Source of the DNA: Taxillus chinensis | Taxonomy: Eukaryota > Streptophyta > Magnoliopsida > Santalales > Loranthaceae | DNA length: 64,000 bases | NCBI GenBank assembly: GCA_023512835.1 | Contig: CM042087.1 | Span: 45,738,249-45,802,248 of the forward strand | Direction of reading: 5' to 3' | In this document: one piece after another, positions 11,353-23,759 of the stretch | Numbering within the stretch: position 1 is the first letter of the stretch | Layout: every line of letters starts with the position of its first letter | The notes under the pieces: generated by a model | Database searches by the model: none | What the model was told of the DNA's origin: nothing | What the model saw: the letters and a program-made list of their open reading frames with translations, nothing else | Position numbers and translations under genes: made by a program

Positions 11353-14300
11353 TCAAATCATTTGTTGATGAATATCTGCAGCTTGCTGAGCTAGCTCTAC
11401 CACCATGGCCTCATCAAAGAACCTGTTGATGCTAACATCTTCGCTCATTCCCTGCCAAAACCAATGCAAAGCTCAATAAATGTTCGTGTATTCTCCATGT
11501 CGCCTTTTCCTTTGAAGAAAGGTCATTGATATGATACATGCGTTAATTTGACTACTAAGGGTTAAACCATCACTTTTCCCCTATGGATGCGTTATTGCTA
11601 AAAGATACTGCATGGCATCAATGCCAGTTTTTTCCCCATCATAAACGAAACCCATATGCAGGTTGTCTTGAACAAGCATATGATACAAAGCATAACTAGG
11701 GAGTAAAACTGTATTTCAGATTACCGACTTGTGGGAAGAATCAAGACGTAACATTATTTTACTATGGAGAGAGGAGAGGCAAGTGGGCTTACCTTCCTGC
11801 GCCTCGTCTTTACCATGAATTCACGGGCCAGGTGCTGAATTGGAGCAGGTTCGAGCGGCCGTAGGACTATGCTCTTGTCAAGTGGATCACCAGGAACAAC
11901 AGCCCAGTGATCAAAAACTGACATACAAAAAGCCTGACCCTGGGTATGGTACCTCAAGTCCGTCTCAAAACCAAACGATTCTATAACTGGTAATAAGGCC
12001 TACAACCAAAACAAGGAGGCACACAAAAAAGATTAAAATTCAACAAAGAAAGCTTTTGGCAGAAAACAAATGTGTAAAAATCACGAGTTATATCTGGGAG
12101 AATTTTCCATGAAGTACATGGCAAGAAAATATCCTAATCATCTGGCCAACAATAAATCACAACAAATCTCACTTACATAAATGTACACATAAACGCATAC
12201 ATGCGTGTGTATGAAAAGCATAGTTTATTTTCATCAATTTTATTTCCTATAATACGCGTGGCTAAAGGAACCTAGCATCCCAGATGTCTGACTACAAAGC
12301 ATGCCAGATAACACAAAATTTAACCTCTTAATCCAAGTATAGCCGAATTTTTATTGGCAATACATGAAAAGCATATGTAAATCAACAATAAACTGGCCTC
12401 TATTTCACTTAAAAATTATGGAACCCAAAAACTATAAGTGGTTCCCAGACCTTGACAATATAAGCAGGAGTTCCCGGTTGAGGAACATCGGCAGTAACAT
12501 GGCCGCGTCTTCGAGATAGTACAGTGTAGATTGCAGAGACACAGTCAATTGGCGTTTGAATCTGAAATTTGAAAAAAACAAAAATAAATAAACAAATGAT
12601 ATAAATTCCATATAAAACAGACGAAACTAAAATTTAAATGGTGCGCCATTTCTTGACAGCATTTTTTATTATTGAAACATAAACAAATGATATCATCAAT
12701 TCCATATGAAAAATAATAATAAAAGAAACTAAAATTTTGATGTTGTGCGATCTTTTTTTATTTTGATTTTTCTGATTTTTTTCATTTTTAGTTTTTCTGA
12801 ATCGAAACAGGTATCACCAGATGCAGCTTTCATATAAAAAAACAATAAATAAATAAATAAATACATGATACTCAGTTCCCATGTTCATAAAAAACAATAC
12901 AAGATTTTTTTTAAAACACTGTTTAGTTATTTAATTTATCATTTTATCTAGATTGTATTTTGTTGAGATAGGGCATTGCAAAATATAAACGTCCACTCTT
13001 AATTTAAATTTTATAGATAGATTACCTCCACATAATATAGTGGTTCCATGAGCCGTGGTGTTGCCATGAGGAATGCTGAATAGGCCACACGGCGTGCTGT
13101 GGGAATGATTTGCCCAGATCCACGATGCAATGGCTCTGGTGCAATCTTAGCATCAACTATTTTGAACTTCACATTTCTGATAGGCTCATCACAAAGTGGT
13201 CCTTCTCGAGCACCCCACTGAAACCTATTCAATATAACAGTCCCCTATTAGAATGCAAACTATTAATCCAACCAGAGGGGAGATTAAAAAAATACCCTTG
13301 AACAATGGAATCTCTGACAGAATTCAACAAGCTCTTGTCAACTTCACTCGAAAGTGTGTCATCCAATAGAATATTGGGCCCCTGCAACCATGATGATAAC
13401 AGTTAGTAACAAATAAATAAATAACTGAACTATGACAATGGCTTCCAAACAGGATACAACACGAAAAATACTTTTATGTTAAAAATTAGTCTAAAGAAAA
13501 ACCAGCAACACGAGGCATTGCTGTTACCTGCTTATCAGGTCCAAATGCCCATATGTGACGGGCAGCGAGAATATCCCACCCATATTTTGATCGGACAAAG
13601 TCACCACGTGCTTTTTGAGACCAATCAATGCTTACAGCACCATTCTCAATGTCCTCTGCGAGTCCTTTTTCCAATGGCTCTGCAAGCTGAAAAAGAACAG
13701 AATCTTTTGAACTTAATATCAAGACAAAGAAAACAAGAAAAACTTGATCGAATTCCTACCATGGTAATTTTATTCCTTCGGTTGGGTGTTTCAGCAAAAC
13801 ATCTCAAAGATGAAGTCTCTGTTACGGTTTCACAAAATGATACAACAGGGTCTGCTACCTATGACAAATGGGCAGCATAAGAAATAAAAGCCTCCCAATT
13901 ACCAAAAGGTATTTTACGGTGAAAAAATATTACCAAACTCAGAAACAAAAGGCATAATATGAAGCAAAATCAATACCTTGACTTCCACTTCAGAGTAAAG
14001 CTCCCTGAGATCTTTCATGATAGAGTCCAAGTATAACTCACCAGTCCCTAAGATTGTGTGCTCACCAGACTCTTCAACTTTAGTGATGGCTAGTGGATAA
14101 CTCTTGCTAATCTTCCTGAGGCCCTCAACCATTTTTGGCAACTCACTTGGATTCAAAGGTTCAGTAGCTGTTTTCACCACGGGAAGAGTATTAAACTGAA
14201 GAGGCCGAAATATGTATACATCCTCATCATAATTCAAATTACATAAAGTAGCAGTTTTCATTATTGAAGCATCCACGCCTTCAATCAGAACCCAGGATCC

Positions 14301-16630
14301 AGGAGGAGCTTTGCTAATGGGGATCCTATAACGAGCTTGATAAACCCATAATTTAGTTACTTCTTTTATGGTCATGTCCTCCTCATCATCCGGAGAATAG
14401 CCTTCCCCCAAAACACGTAAAGTCTGACCTGTCTGGATTTCACCACTATAAACCCTACCAAAAGCATCAAAAACACTACAATCAGATTTGGGATAGAGTT
14501 TTGTTATATTGACCATTAAGGGACCAGAAGGATCACAATCTCCTGTTGCCTTAAAAATCTCAGAGTCCCTAGGCCCAGTATAAATATGATCAACCTTCGT
14601 AGCAGCAGCATCTTTGGCAGAAGGGATATGCTGGACCAGCATATCAGTAAAACCAGTTGCTGTACCAAAAACTGAACTACAAGCCAATCTTAGTAAAGGC
14701 CTCACATTTAACTTATAAGCTGCATTGCTGAGGGTCACACCAAGCTCTGCGAGAGTTGTCTCCACACTCTTCTTATGTTCGCCAATTACTTGGCTGTATA
14801 TTTTGTAAAGTGGTTCAAGCACAAACTGGACAAAAGATCTTTCTCCTCCACCACTAGGTGGCTTCCTTCTAAAAACCCTTGTATCGGGATGATAGTACAC
14901 ATCTCCCCAAAGACGAGTTGCAAATTTATTCGCGTCAAAAGGAATCCCATGGAGTTTGACGTATAGTTTAGCAAATGATTGCAGGGTGAAGGACCATCCC
15001 GCATTAGCGCTAGCAAAGCATACATTTCCAGCAGCTGGATCAATAACTTGGGGATTTCCAGCAGTAGCAACTGTTATGTGACTGTTTAAGACTTCCAGGA
15101 TATGTCTTATTTTATGATATGCATCTTTTGGGGGCAATTTGAGTTCTGTTATTAACCTGTCAACCTATTAAATCAGGAAAAAAAAAAGACAGTATAAGCA
15201 TAATCTATGTAAAACTCTCTATGGAGGATCAAGCAAATTAATTATGATGCATCTTTAGCAATAACAATTAAACAAGAGTGAAACCAACCTTATTAATTAC
15301 AACTACAATAGGAAGGCGTTCTTGAATGGCATGGCGTATTGCCCTCTCCGTATTTACCTGTATATGAAAGAAAGAAACGAAATTGAATGTGTACATAAAA
15401 TATTTTTTTTGCACTCAAAACAATTGTTTTGTGCATTATGTTACTGCTCAATCAAAACTGTCACTTATATTCAATGACATTATGAATCACAGACCTTTCT
15501 TCATCGAAGATGAAAACAAACTAATAGCCATCACACTTTTAACCTATTTAGTATTGCATCCTTTCTTTGACATCATAGCATTAATAGTCTCCAACCTAAA
15601 TTACTGTCTGATTTCACTTATTCCCCTACTTCAAATTCATTCAATACGGGCCACTTTTCGTTTCATTGTTCAATTTAAAAAATCAAACATGAGTCAAACC
15701 TGCGCTGCAGTCTGTTTGTCTTACTCGATTGCTAAAAAGTTCGAAGCAACCTACATTTGGGGGCTGAAAAGCTTAATGCTGTGCCCTAAATTAACAACTG
15801 CATCTATACCAAAAAAAAACCCTGAAAGATTCAACACGGTACAGGAAACAATGAAGGAGGAGAGGAAAAGGGAGATCACTTACCATTACCCCCTCACCAG
15901 CATCCACTATCAGCACAGCTCCATCAGCAATCCTGAGAGCAGCAGTCATTTCATCAGAGAAATTGACATGCCCTGGAGTGTCCATGATGTTGCAAAGGTA
16001 CGACTTTGCATTGCTATCTTCAAGAACAAGCGACATGGGAACTGCCTTAATTGATATCCTCCTTTCTTGTTCATCGATCCTTGTATCAGTGTACCTCATA
16101 TGCTTCTCACTGCTTGAATTAAAAGTTGAAATATGATGAGTTTGTTCAATCAGCATATCCATAAACAGTGTCTTCCCATGTTGCAAGTGACCCACGAGAG
16201 CTACATTTCGAACCAAAGAGGGGTTTGACATGAGACCCAGAAGAAACTGGGTAGATACATAAGTGGAGGAGTCCTTGACACCCAACTCAAACTTCAGATT
16301 TTTCACAGGCTTAATTATTGGCTGTTCTAGTGGGAGCTCATCTTCATCCATAACTAAGGTTTCGACATCTTCGCCATAGACCTCTTCTGCGGTAGGATAG
16401 TACTTTTTGTCCTCAGCAAGAACAATCTGGTTATCCATATCAATATCATTGGAGGCAGTGATCCATCCATTTCCATTGGCTTCTGCAGTTCCATCATCAG
16501 ATGCAACTGCATCGTCATCCATAGCCTTGTCAGGTAATTCTTCATCTTCAACTTCAACATCACTCTCTCTATCAGACTCAATTTCTGGTCCAATATAATT
16601 TCCAAACTCATCATACAATGACTCATCCAT
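11353..16630 (-). CDS. EFTUD2: U5 snRNP 116-kDa GTPase, Snu114/EFTUD2 homologue
   Basis: Ten coding exons on the minus strand: 16630-15884, 15357-15289, 15164-13977, 13858-13760, 13686-13528, 13381-13296, 13224-13026, 12561-12451, 11999-11793, 11451-11353. All have GT-AG borders and compatible phases and total 987 aa, which as I recall is the length of Arabidopsis CLO/GFA1. It is the EF-2-like GTPase of the U5 snRNP that controls U4/U6 unwinding and spliceosome disassembly in the nucleus. An acidic N-terminus (about residues 1-80) precedes the G domain. Visible GTPase motifs are G1 GHLQHGKT, G3 DTPGH, and G4 NKVD formed across the exon 2/3 junction. EF-2-like domains II-V follow; exon 7 holds the conserved [13 protein letters not shown] block. 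The protein ends [11 protein letters not shown]. No lesion seen. An upstream non-coding exon is annotated separately. Confidence 0.97.
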
Positions 16631-17880
16631 AACTCTTATAAATCTGTTGCACTTTATAAAAAAAAAAGTAAAAAGGCAAACTTTTCAGTACAAAACATAG
16701 TTGTGAAAGCATCCAAGCGAACCAAAACAATCATAGGAAGCTTGGATGCCTCAGCAATAAAGCGCTCACAAAAGAACTATATGAAATTTGTCATTGATCA
16801 ATGAAGCACACCATTCCCACACAAATGATCTTCCATTATACTGGTGTGTTAATACTGACAAGTTAAGATTTTTTTTATAAAAATGACACCTCCAGTATTT
16901 GCATTTTGTAGAATAAACGATCAACAAGAAAGAACCAAAAAATGAAACAGGGAAGGAGAAAATTATTGGGTATATTATATACGACAGAAATACTTGAATA
17001 ATAATATGAATTTGATTAGGAACTTCATCTATCAATTTACCAAATTATTTTTGTATACTACAACTAAGAATTTCCTCTCCCAAAATTACTCTGCCATTTA
17101 TGCATTAAAATTCACTAATCCTGAAGCCAAATGTCTGCAGAATATGCAATTTGTAAACAAAGTTCAGTTACTAAACCTGAACAAATTCCAATCAACCTAC
17201 AAATTTCTCTGTGCTAATGCAATTCTAAGATGAATGGATTTGAAAATGCCAACAATTAGCTCTGAAATTGGTCGCAAATAACACTTGAATGTAGCTCTTT
17301 ATCTCTCTCTAAAGTATCCAAAAGCTACAGTAAGGCAATAATCTAAGCACAACGGCATAATTGTAAAATGCAAACCCAAATTGAAATCATTATGCTAAAA
17401 AGAATAACAGCAAAAAAAATGATGGATTCTACTATTTAGATACAAAGCACAACAAATAAACTTTTATCTACAAACGCCAACCAATTGTTAAGAAAACGAG
17501 CAATTAACCCAAAATCATACCCCTTAGATTCTCTTGTTGATAGATCAAAAAAAATTGTTTGGCAGAGGCAGACCTACACCACCCGTGAGAAGACAGACGA
17601 AGCCTACGCCAACGCCCACGCCGACAGAGAAGGGCAGAGCAGTCGAGGAGAGAGGAGAGCCTTCGCGGTTGCCGTGGCTGCCGCCTTCTCTGGAAGCCGC
17701 CGACTCGCCGTCACCCGAGAAAGAAGAGCAGAGTAGAGCAGTCGCTGCCTCTCTTTCCTTGTCTGTCGCCGTTGCCTTCTCTAGGCGCCGCCAACTCGCC
17801 GGCACACTAGGGTTTTCTTCCCAGAGCTCAGCGCGGCGGTGAGAGATGACAGTTGAGAGAGTGTGCGGATCGACCTCGTA
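16631..17880 (-). promoter_or_regulatory. 5' UTR exon, leader intron and promoter of Snu114 gene
   Basis: A minus-strand acceptor TGCAACAG at plus-strand 16644-16651 lies 13 nt before the start codon, so the 5' UTR is probably split. The likely first exon is the GC-rich block at about 17525-17880, with a possible donor GGGGTATG near 17519. On the minus strand this block contains AAAACCCTAG, a telo-box-like motif common in 5' regions of plant housekeeping genes, and it is CT/GA-rich. The leader intron is about 0.87 kb. Transcript ends are inferred from sequence only. Confidence 0.55.
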
Positions 17881-17929
17881 CAGTGGTGAGTAGTCAAGTG
17901 TACCCATGCCATTTAAAAAATTAAAATAA

Positions 17930-19929
17930 TAAAATTAAAACGACTTATTTCTTATCAGTTATATATTTACTTAAAATTTTCCCCATCTCAATTCTTTATT
18001 TTTATTTTTATTTTTAAAATTATTTTTTCCCCTCTCCCTACTATCTATTATAACTAATCAAAAATTCACATATATAAAAATATATATTAATGAATTGTAA
18101 GAAAGGTATTTGAATAAAAATAATAAATTCTGAAATTTAAAATTTTACTATTCATTACATATTCTTATATTTCATTTTATAAAATTTAATAGCATTCATT
18201 TGACTTCTTTATTTTATTTTGAGAATGAATAGTATGCTTATTCTTTGAGTTTGTTTATTTTCTTAAACCTTAGCTTTTTTATTCTTTTAAATAGTATTTT
18301 TTATTCTTTATCAATAACTTTTTTCTTAATCTTTTTTATTTATTATAATCGATCAAAAATTTATATACTTAAAATATATATATTAAAAGGGTAAATAGAG
18401 ATGTGTACGTCATGGAACCTAATATGCATATATATATATATATATATATATTAAAATTTTGTAAAACAAATCCTAAATTACAAAGAAAATTTTTATTTTG
18501 CCAAACATAATGTTGGTGTTCTAATAAATCAAAAGTTCCTTTATTCAGAATTGTAAAAAAAAAAATTATAAGGATAAGTTAATTATGCAAAACCTAATAA
18601 AATGCTCTAATTGATCCCACCCCATTATCGCTAAACTAATATTATACATTAAAAAATATAGTATCCTTAATAATTTTAGTGCATGTTTGATTTCCATGTA
18701 ATTATGTAATACAAATTTTTGTTTCAATCAAAAACCATAGTTTTTATGTATTTGGGTTAAAAACATATGGCTTTTTATATTACGTAGATTTTACATGCTT
18801 AATTATATGTGTTAGTATAGTATTTACATTCATGTACCAATAACACTACAAATATAAACCATTTACATATCAAATACCACATCCATAAATGGGGGCCAAT
18901 GCCACCTATCTCGATCCTATCATCTTATAGTGATAATTAGGCCATAGACTACCACATTATATCATAATTAAGCTGAGATGCTCATACGCCATTTATTTTT
19001 ATATTATTATTTTGAATAAATATTGTGCAATTTTAACCTGATGAATTAACTGGAATGATAACTGTTAATGTGTTTTAATTCTATCCCCAATAATTTATAT
19101 AAATAAATAAATTATTTTGTATGATTTAAATGTCCAATAACATCCAAAAATATAAAATTGTGATTGGATGACATTGACTCAAAGTCTCAAACCTCAATTA
19201 TGCGCCACCGATAGCCGTACTCTATTTTTTTTTTATAACAGAGGCTCTCTTTAGCGGAAAGATTGTGCATTAATTGTTTAAAACTGTAAAATATATCAAT
19301 TAACTCTGATTTTCCTTGCTTTTTTTTTTAATAGTATCACCTTTTCCTTCCCCGTTATAAAATTAATTTCTTTTTAAATTGACAAATCTTTAAAAATAAT
19401 TATTATTATTATCTTGCTACTTTCCTTCGTCTCCATCCACGGTAAATTAAAATTTACCTATCAGAAGTTGTACGGCGTTTTATCTTAATAGTGGTACCGG
19501 TGGACGCTAGCTGACCATATATGTCAGATGAGATGCCCATCTCACTATTTTATCAGTAGATCATGCCGACAACATCAGTGCTAGCTCTTGGTGCCGGACA
19601 AAGCGACTAAGCGAGGAATTTAAACTGCGATGGATGATTATAATAAGAAAGATGGAAGATCAACTAATACATAAAACATTAATATTATTTATTACGTACA
19701 AACCAAGCACCCTGCTACAATTAAGGAAAGCCATATTTCAAGTGGCACTTTGGGTTGGAGTCTCTGCGGGCAGACCATCCCGTGTCTCTCCAAGATACGT
19801 ACGTTACCTAGCAATAACAACCACATCTTTGTTATTATTTTTCTGGGCGCGCGCGCTTCACTTTATTGGTTGATAACCTTTCTAGTGAGCCACAAAAGCA
19901 AGTCCCATTAACTAGTCTCAGCTGATTAA
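17930..19929. other. AT-rich intergenic DNA with (AT)n tract
   Basis: No gene recognised. An (AT)n run lies at 18428-18451. The last few hundred bases should include the 3' UTR of the small minus-strand gene ending at 19930. Confidence 0.45.
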
Positions 19930-20130
19930 TTAGTGGCGGTGAGGCTCCCCCGGTGGGTGGTGGCCATGGCAACCCGGGCCACCGTGAGTCTGAGGAGGCC
20001 CAGGAGGACCTGCATGATGCGGCGGTCCATGTCCATGGGGTGGCTCTTGATGTGGTGGTGGAGGCCCTGCTGGTTGGCCGTGTTGCGGCGGCCCATGGTG
20101 GTGGGGAGGATCGTGCTTTGGGCTAGGCAT
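19930..20130 (-). CDS. His/Pro/Gly-rich microprotein, unknown function
   Basis: A 66-residue intronless ORF from ATG at 20130 to TAA at 19930. About 16 residues are His, over 20 are Pro and about 12 are Gly. HH, PPH and GPP units repeat (starts MPSPKHDPPHHHGPP, ends HHPPGEPHRH), and there is one Cys. There is no signal peptide or membrane segment, so a soluble intracellular product is expected. It is GC-rich against strongly AT-rich flanks. A consensus TATA box, TATAAATA, lies on the minus strand at 20220-20213, about 85 bp before the start codon, a sensible spacing for a 5' UTR of roughly 50 nt. Short His/Pro-rich proteins of this kind occur in plants, but I know no assigned role. Metal binding is a guess from composition. 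A low-complexity spurious ORF remains possible. Confidence 0.6.
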   Translation of the reverse strand: MPSPKHDPPHHHGPPQHGQPAGPPPPHQEPPHGHGPPHHAGPPGPPQTHGGPGCHGHHPPGEPHRH

Positions 20131-20212
20131 AGCTTCCTTTTTCAGATTTCTACCCTCTTTTTTCCACTATGTTTTGCGGTGAAGTGGTGTGGTATATGGA
20201 GTTGGACTCATA

Positions 20213-20220
20213 TATTTATA
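20213..20220 (-). promoter_or_regulatory. TATA box for His/Pro-rich gene
   Basis: TATAAATA on the minus strand, about 85 bp upstream of the ATG at 20130. Confidence 0.6.
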
Positions 20221-20229
20221 CCGTGATTT

Positions 20230-23200
20230 AATGTGCGCTATGGCCCCTAGCTATCAATTATTGGACAAAGAAGCATATCATATCGTCTTCCACGTGTTAG
20301 GTCTCAGTGGATGTACAAGATATATATCTACCAGTCAAGCCTATTTTTGGAATCGGGAATCATATATCAAAATTAATATGCGATACTAATACACTAAAAT
20401 TACGCTATATAAAGTCTTTTAAAAATGCCAAATTATGTAAAAAATTAATATGTAACGTTACGGACGCTCTACAAGGTGATTTTGTAGAGCAATCACACAA
20501 ATCACTAATAATCTATGATTTAATAATCATAACGTTCATTAAAGCAAGAACAGCCGTTATTAATCATAACGGACGGCAATCATCCGATATAAGGGCTTTG
20601 TTGTGATTTGCAGAGGAAAACTTCATTCTCTTTCCGGTGGTGGCTCGTGTGATTCTATATATATATGTGTCTGCGTATAAATAAATAACGATCCATACCC
20701 TAAAGATAACTTAGCGCGCTAATGATAAAGCTGGACGTACAAATGGACAAAATGATAGAAAATGAAGAATAAAATTAACAAGATACTTTTGTTGTGATAA
20801 CCAAAAAAATTATCGTAGATAATTTTTATGCCAAGTATTTGCTTTGCAGTTTGCAGGTTCCAAATCTATCCTTTATTGTAAAGGACCTGCTTAGCTATTT
20901 CTTGAGATTTTAAATCTCTTTCATGTCATTACCAAACCATTATCATCATAAAACAAGAGACTAATAAATTTCTCATCATGGGATTCTTTTATAAACCTAC
21001 GATAAATCAAAAAAAAAGTAACAATATAAATAAAAAAAATATTATTTGATAAAAATATACACTTTTTCATAAATCTAAAATTAACTTATTCGTAATCTTT
21101 GAATTATACATTTAATTAATTAAAATATTATTATTATTTAAATAAAAATAATAATTATACTTGAATCCATGTTATCCGCCACTGCCCTACATCTCTATCT
21201 CCGCCGCGTCCTACATCTCAGCCACCAACGTCGGGGATGATGAGGAATATGGATTTATCATCAAATAAAGTTTAATATCTCCATGGAGTCAAATTTTCCT
21301 AGAAGAGTACAAGGACGAGGAGGTCCCAGTAACTGAAAAGTGACAAATTATCAAAGGCCCAAGCACCCACTAAAAGTTTCGTCTGTTCTCAAATAATCTT
21401 GAAGAAATCAATACAAGAGAGAATATAAGTAAAAGAGGATCGAAAGAAACAAATGCATATCCCATAATCCTAGAAATCGATCAATTACTCAGTAACCAAC
21501 AAAAACTCATTTGGAGGATTGAGACCGCCCAAAACCACCACCTCATCCACAACCATTAAAAGTGAAGACGCCTTAGGATGATATGGGATGCACAATTCTT
21601 TATTGAAGAGCAAGCCAAATCTCGGGTCCTGGCAACAATAAGGAGAGAGAGAGATATATATTTTGATGATGGTATAGGACCTTTTCAAATTTGACGAATA
21701 TAAAATACTGTAATTCAAAGTTATATATTTTAATGTTTTATAAGAATAATATGATATTATTTTTATTATATTTTATTAAATTTTTATATTTGAATTGACT
21801 CACATCCGATTAACCAACGATAAATTTTAACTAAAATAATAAAAATTACTCTATAATGCGCTCTTTAAAATATCAGTAAATTTAACTCTGATATAAATGA
21901 TTGGCTAAGTATTATTTTTAAATTTAATAATCAATCCTACACCACGTACGCTTCTCCATATCGACTGTCTCCTTTACCATCAATGACGTATCCCTCCACC
22001 ACAGCGTCAACCCTTGACCCCTATGCATAAAATGGTAGAGCCACCTGAGGATGATGGTTGATGAGCTTCCTGCATATATAGTCTTCTTTGTCGCCGGAGA
22101 TAGATACATTGACAATTCGGCACCAAAGAGAGGCCTGCTGGGCCGGTGATGTATGTCAATGGGGACCTCAAAGTGTCATGGGCGTTGGATATCAAATCTC
22201 ATTGTTTCAAATCTGATGTCGATATCTCCCTTGCTCTACTCGTCGTACGATCTGTCGTCGTCTCTGTTGTATGGGTGGTTCAGTTGCTTTATCTACTACA
22301 TTTTAAATTGAATGAATAATATTCCAAGTCTCTTTAAGTAATCTTAACATATAGATTTGATGACATATTACAATTTTTGCTGCATGATTGCTTAATCGTA
22401 ACACCCTACAAATTGTTACACGAAAAGATAGTCTGGCCTATTTGTACAACTCTGAGACTTCTTCGATTGTTTTAACTTGAAATTTTCCCATATATAGCTG
22501 ATTCAGATACAATAACTAAAAACCCTACAGTACAGAAAATGAAGATAAAAGTATTGCCCCTTCCACCACTTTTGCTTATAGCACTTAATTTCAGGGCAAA
22601 TATCACCAGAGAATCCATAACAGTCATGTTTGATGAAGGAGCTGATCAGGATGACACTCAACATAGCAACATGTTGTTCTGTAGGTTTTAGGATGTAAAT
22701 GTTGTTTGCAACATGCTTGGAGTTTACTGAAGTTGAGAGTACCCCAGTAGAAAAATTATATTTTATTAAAATAACAAAATAATTTATCATTATAAGTTAA
22801 AAAGACGGATAGCTAAAAATTTTGAAAAGGATTTCTTTAATTAAATTTTAACTAATAAACATCTAGCCCGCCGTGAATGTTCGTAGTGGGATATAATTAC
22901 GTGATAATATTTATTTAATTTTTTTTACGATTAATTATTATAGTCATTGTTCTCAAAATTTTTTATACAACGTCTTCTTTATATATTTAAATTTGTCAAC
23001 TTCCCAAATACTGCCAACATTGTGGTGATTGCGTGACAAGTAAAAAGCTGTGCAACAGGCAACGGGTAAAGTGTCCCAGCAAGACACGACTTCCCACATT
23101 GCCAACATGTATAGCCGCGCCAAACACAAAAACCAACGACACCAACAAACCCGCGCGAGTCGCATCTGCCGGTGAACCACCCCCGTTCGTGCACGCCACT

Positions 23201-23260
23201 TTTCTCTCTCCCTACTTATGTTTATTTAACAATCTCCTCTTCTCTCCTGGACCCTCTATT
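20230..23260. other. Intergenic, no gene recognised
   Basis: Mixed AT-rich sequence. Short ORFs at 21485-21718, 21924-22195 and 22503-22790 have no recognisable domain or coding character. No structured repeat was found. Confidence 0.4.
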
Positions 23261-23343
23261 TTATGTGTATATATATATACCACGGGCAAAAAACAGACTG
23301 CAGGCAGGCTGTTTCTCCCTGGTCCAGCAGAGACGAGGTGGAC

Positions 23344-23706
23344 ATGGCGACGGGAGTTTCCGACGGCCGTCTTCTCATGTGCGTCTTCGACGGCTGCATC
23401 TCTGCCGGGGACGCCGTCGTCGAGCGCCGCCCCTACCACAAGAATTGCGGCTGCGCCCTCCACGAGAAAAAATCAGGCGGAGGAGGAGCGTGTCCTCACG
23501 CTCCGGGAAGCAATAGCGTGTCGTTCCCCGTCAGGCGCTCGTGGAGCGAGGGGTGCCTCGCCCTGCTCGCAGGGCACGCACCGGGGCATTCCTCCTCCCC
23601 TTCTTCCTGCTCGTCCCCACGGCCAGCCGTGAAGAGGAAGGCTCGGCTGCAGAGTACGGGGAATATAGGGGAGGAATGTTTGCTTTTCAAAATTTGCGAG
23701 GATTAA
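23344..23706 (+). CDS. Small plant protein with RPYHKNCGCALH motif, unknown function
   Basis: A 120-aa intronless ORF. The start is the ATG at 23344, giving MATGVSDGRLL. An upstream in-frame extension has no other good context, and a TATA-like TATATATATATA lies at about 23266-23280. Two blocks match a plant-specific family of short proteins that I recognise only by sequence: VERRPYHKNCGCALHE at about residues 27-42, and a C-terminal SVSFPVRRSWSEG motif at about residues 58-70. The Cys/His cluster could bind metal but forms no classical zinc finger. There is no signal peptide. A basic VKRKAR stretch near residue 95 could act in nuclear targeting. The gene is GC-rich compared with its surroundings, and its neighbours are unrelated. 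Reality of the gene is likely; its function is unknown. Confidence 0.72.
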   Translation: MATGVSDGRLLMCVFDGCISAGDAVVERRPYHKNCGCALHEKKSGGGGACPHAPGSNSVSFPVRRSWSEGCLALLAGHAPGHSSSPSSCSSPRPAVKRKARLQSTGNIGEECLLFKICED

Positions 23707-23759
23707 TGCTGTTAGAATTTGTGTCCATTTTCTTTGCTTTTTTAAAAAAAAAATTCTAA

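Noticed and set aside
15383..16054. 223-aa plus-strand ORF
   Set aside because: Covers a Snu114 intron and the antisense of exon 1; no recognisable protein features.
17534..17842. 102-aa plus-strand ORF in GC-rich block
   Set aside because: Low-complexity; better explained as the 5' UTR exon of the minus-strand Snu114 gene (AAAACCCTAG in that orientation).
22503..22790. 95-aa minus-strand ORF
   Set aside because: AT-rich, no motif, no promoter signal, looks random.
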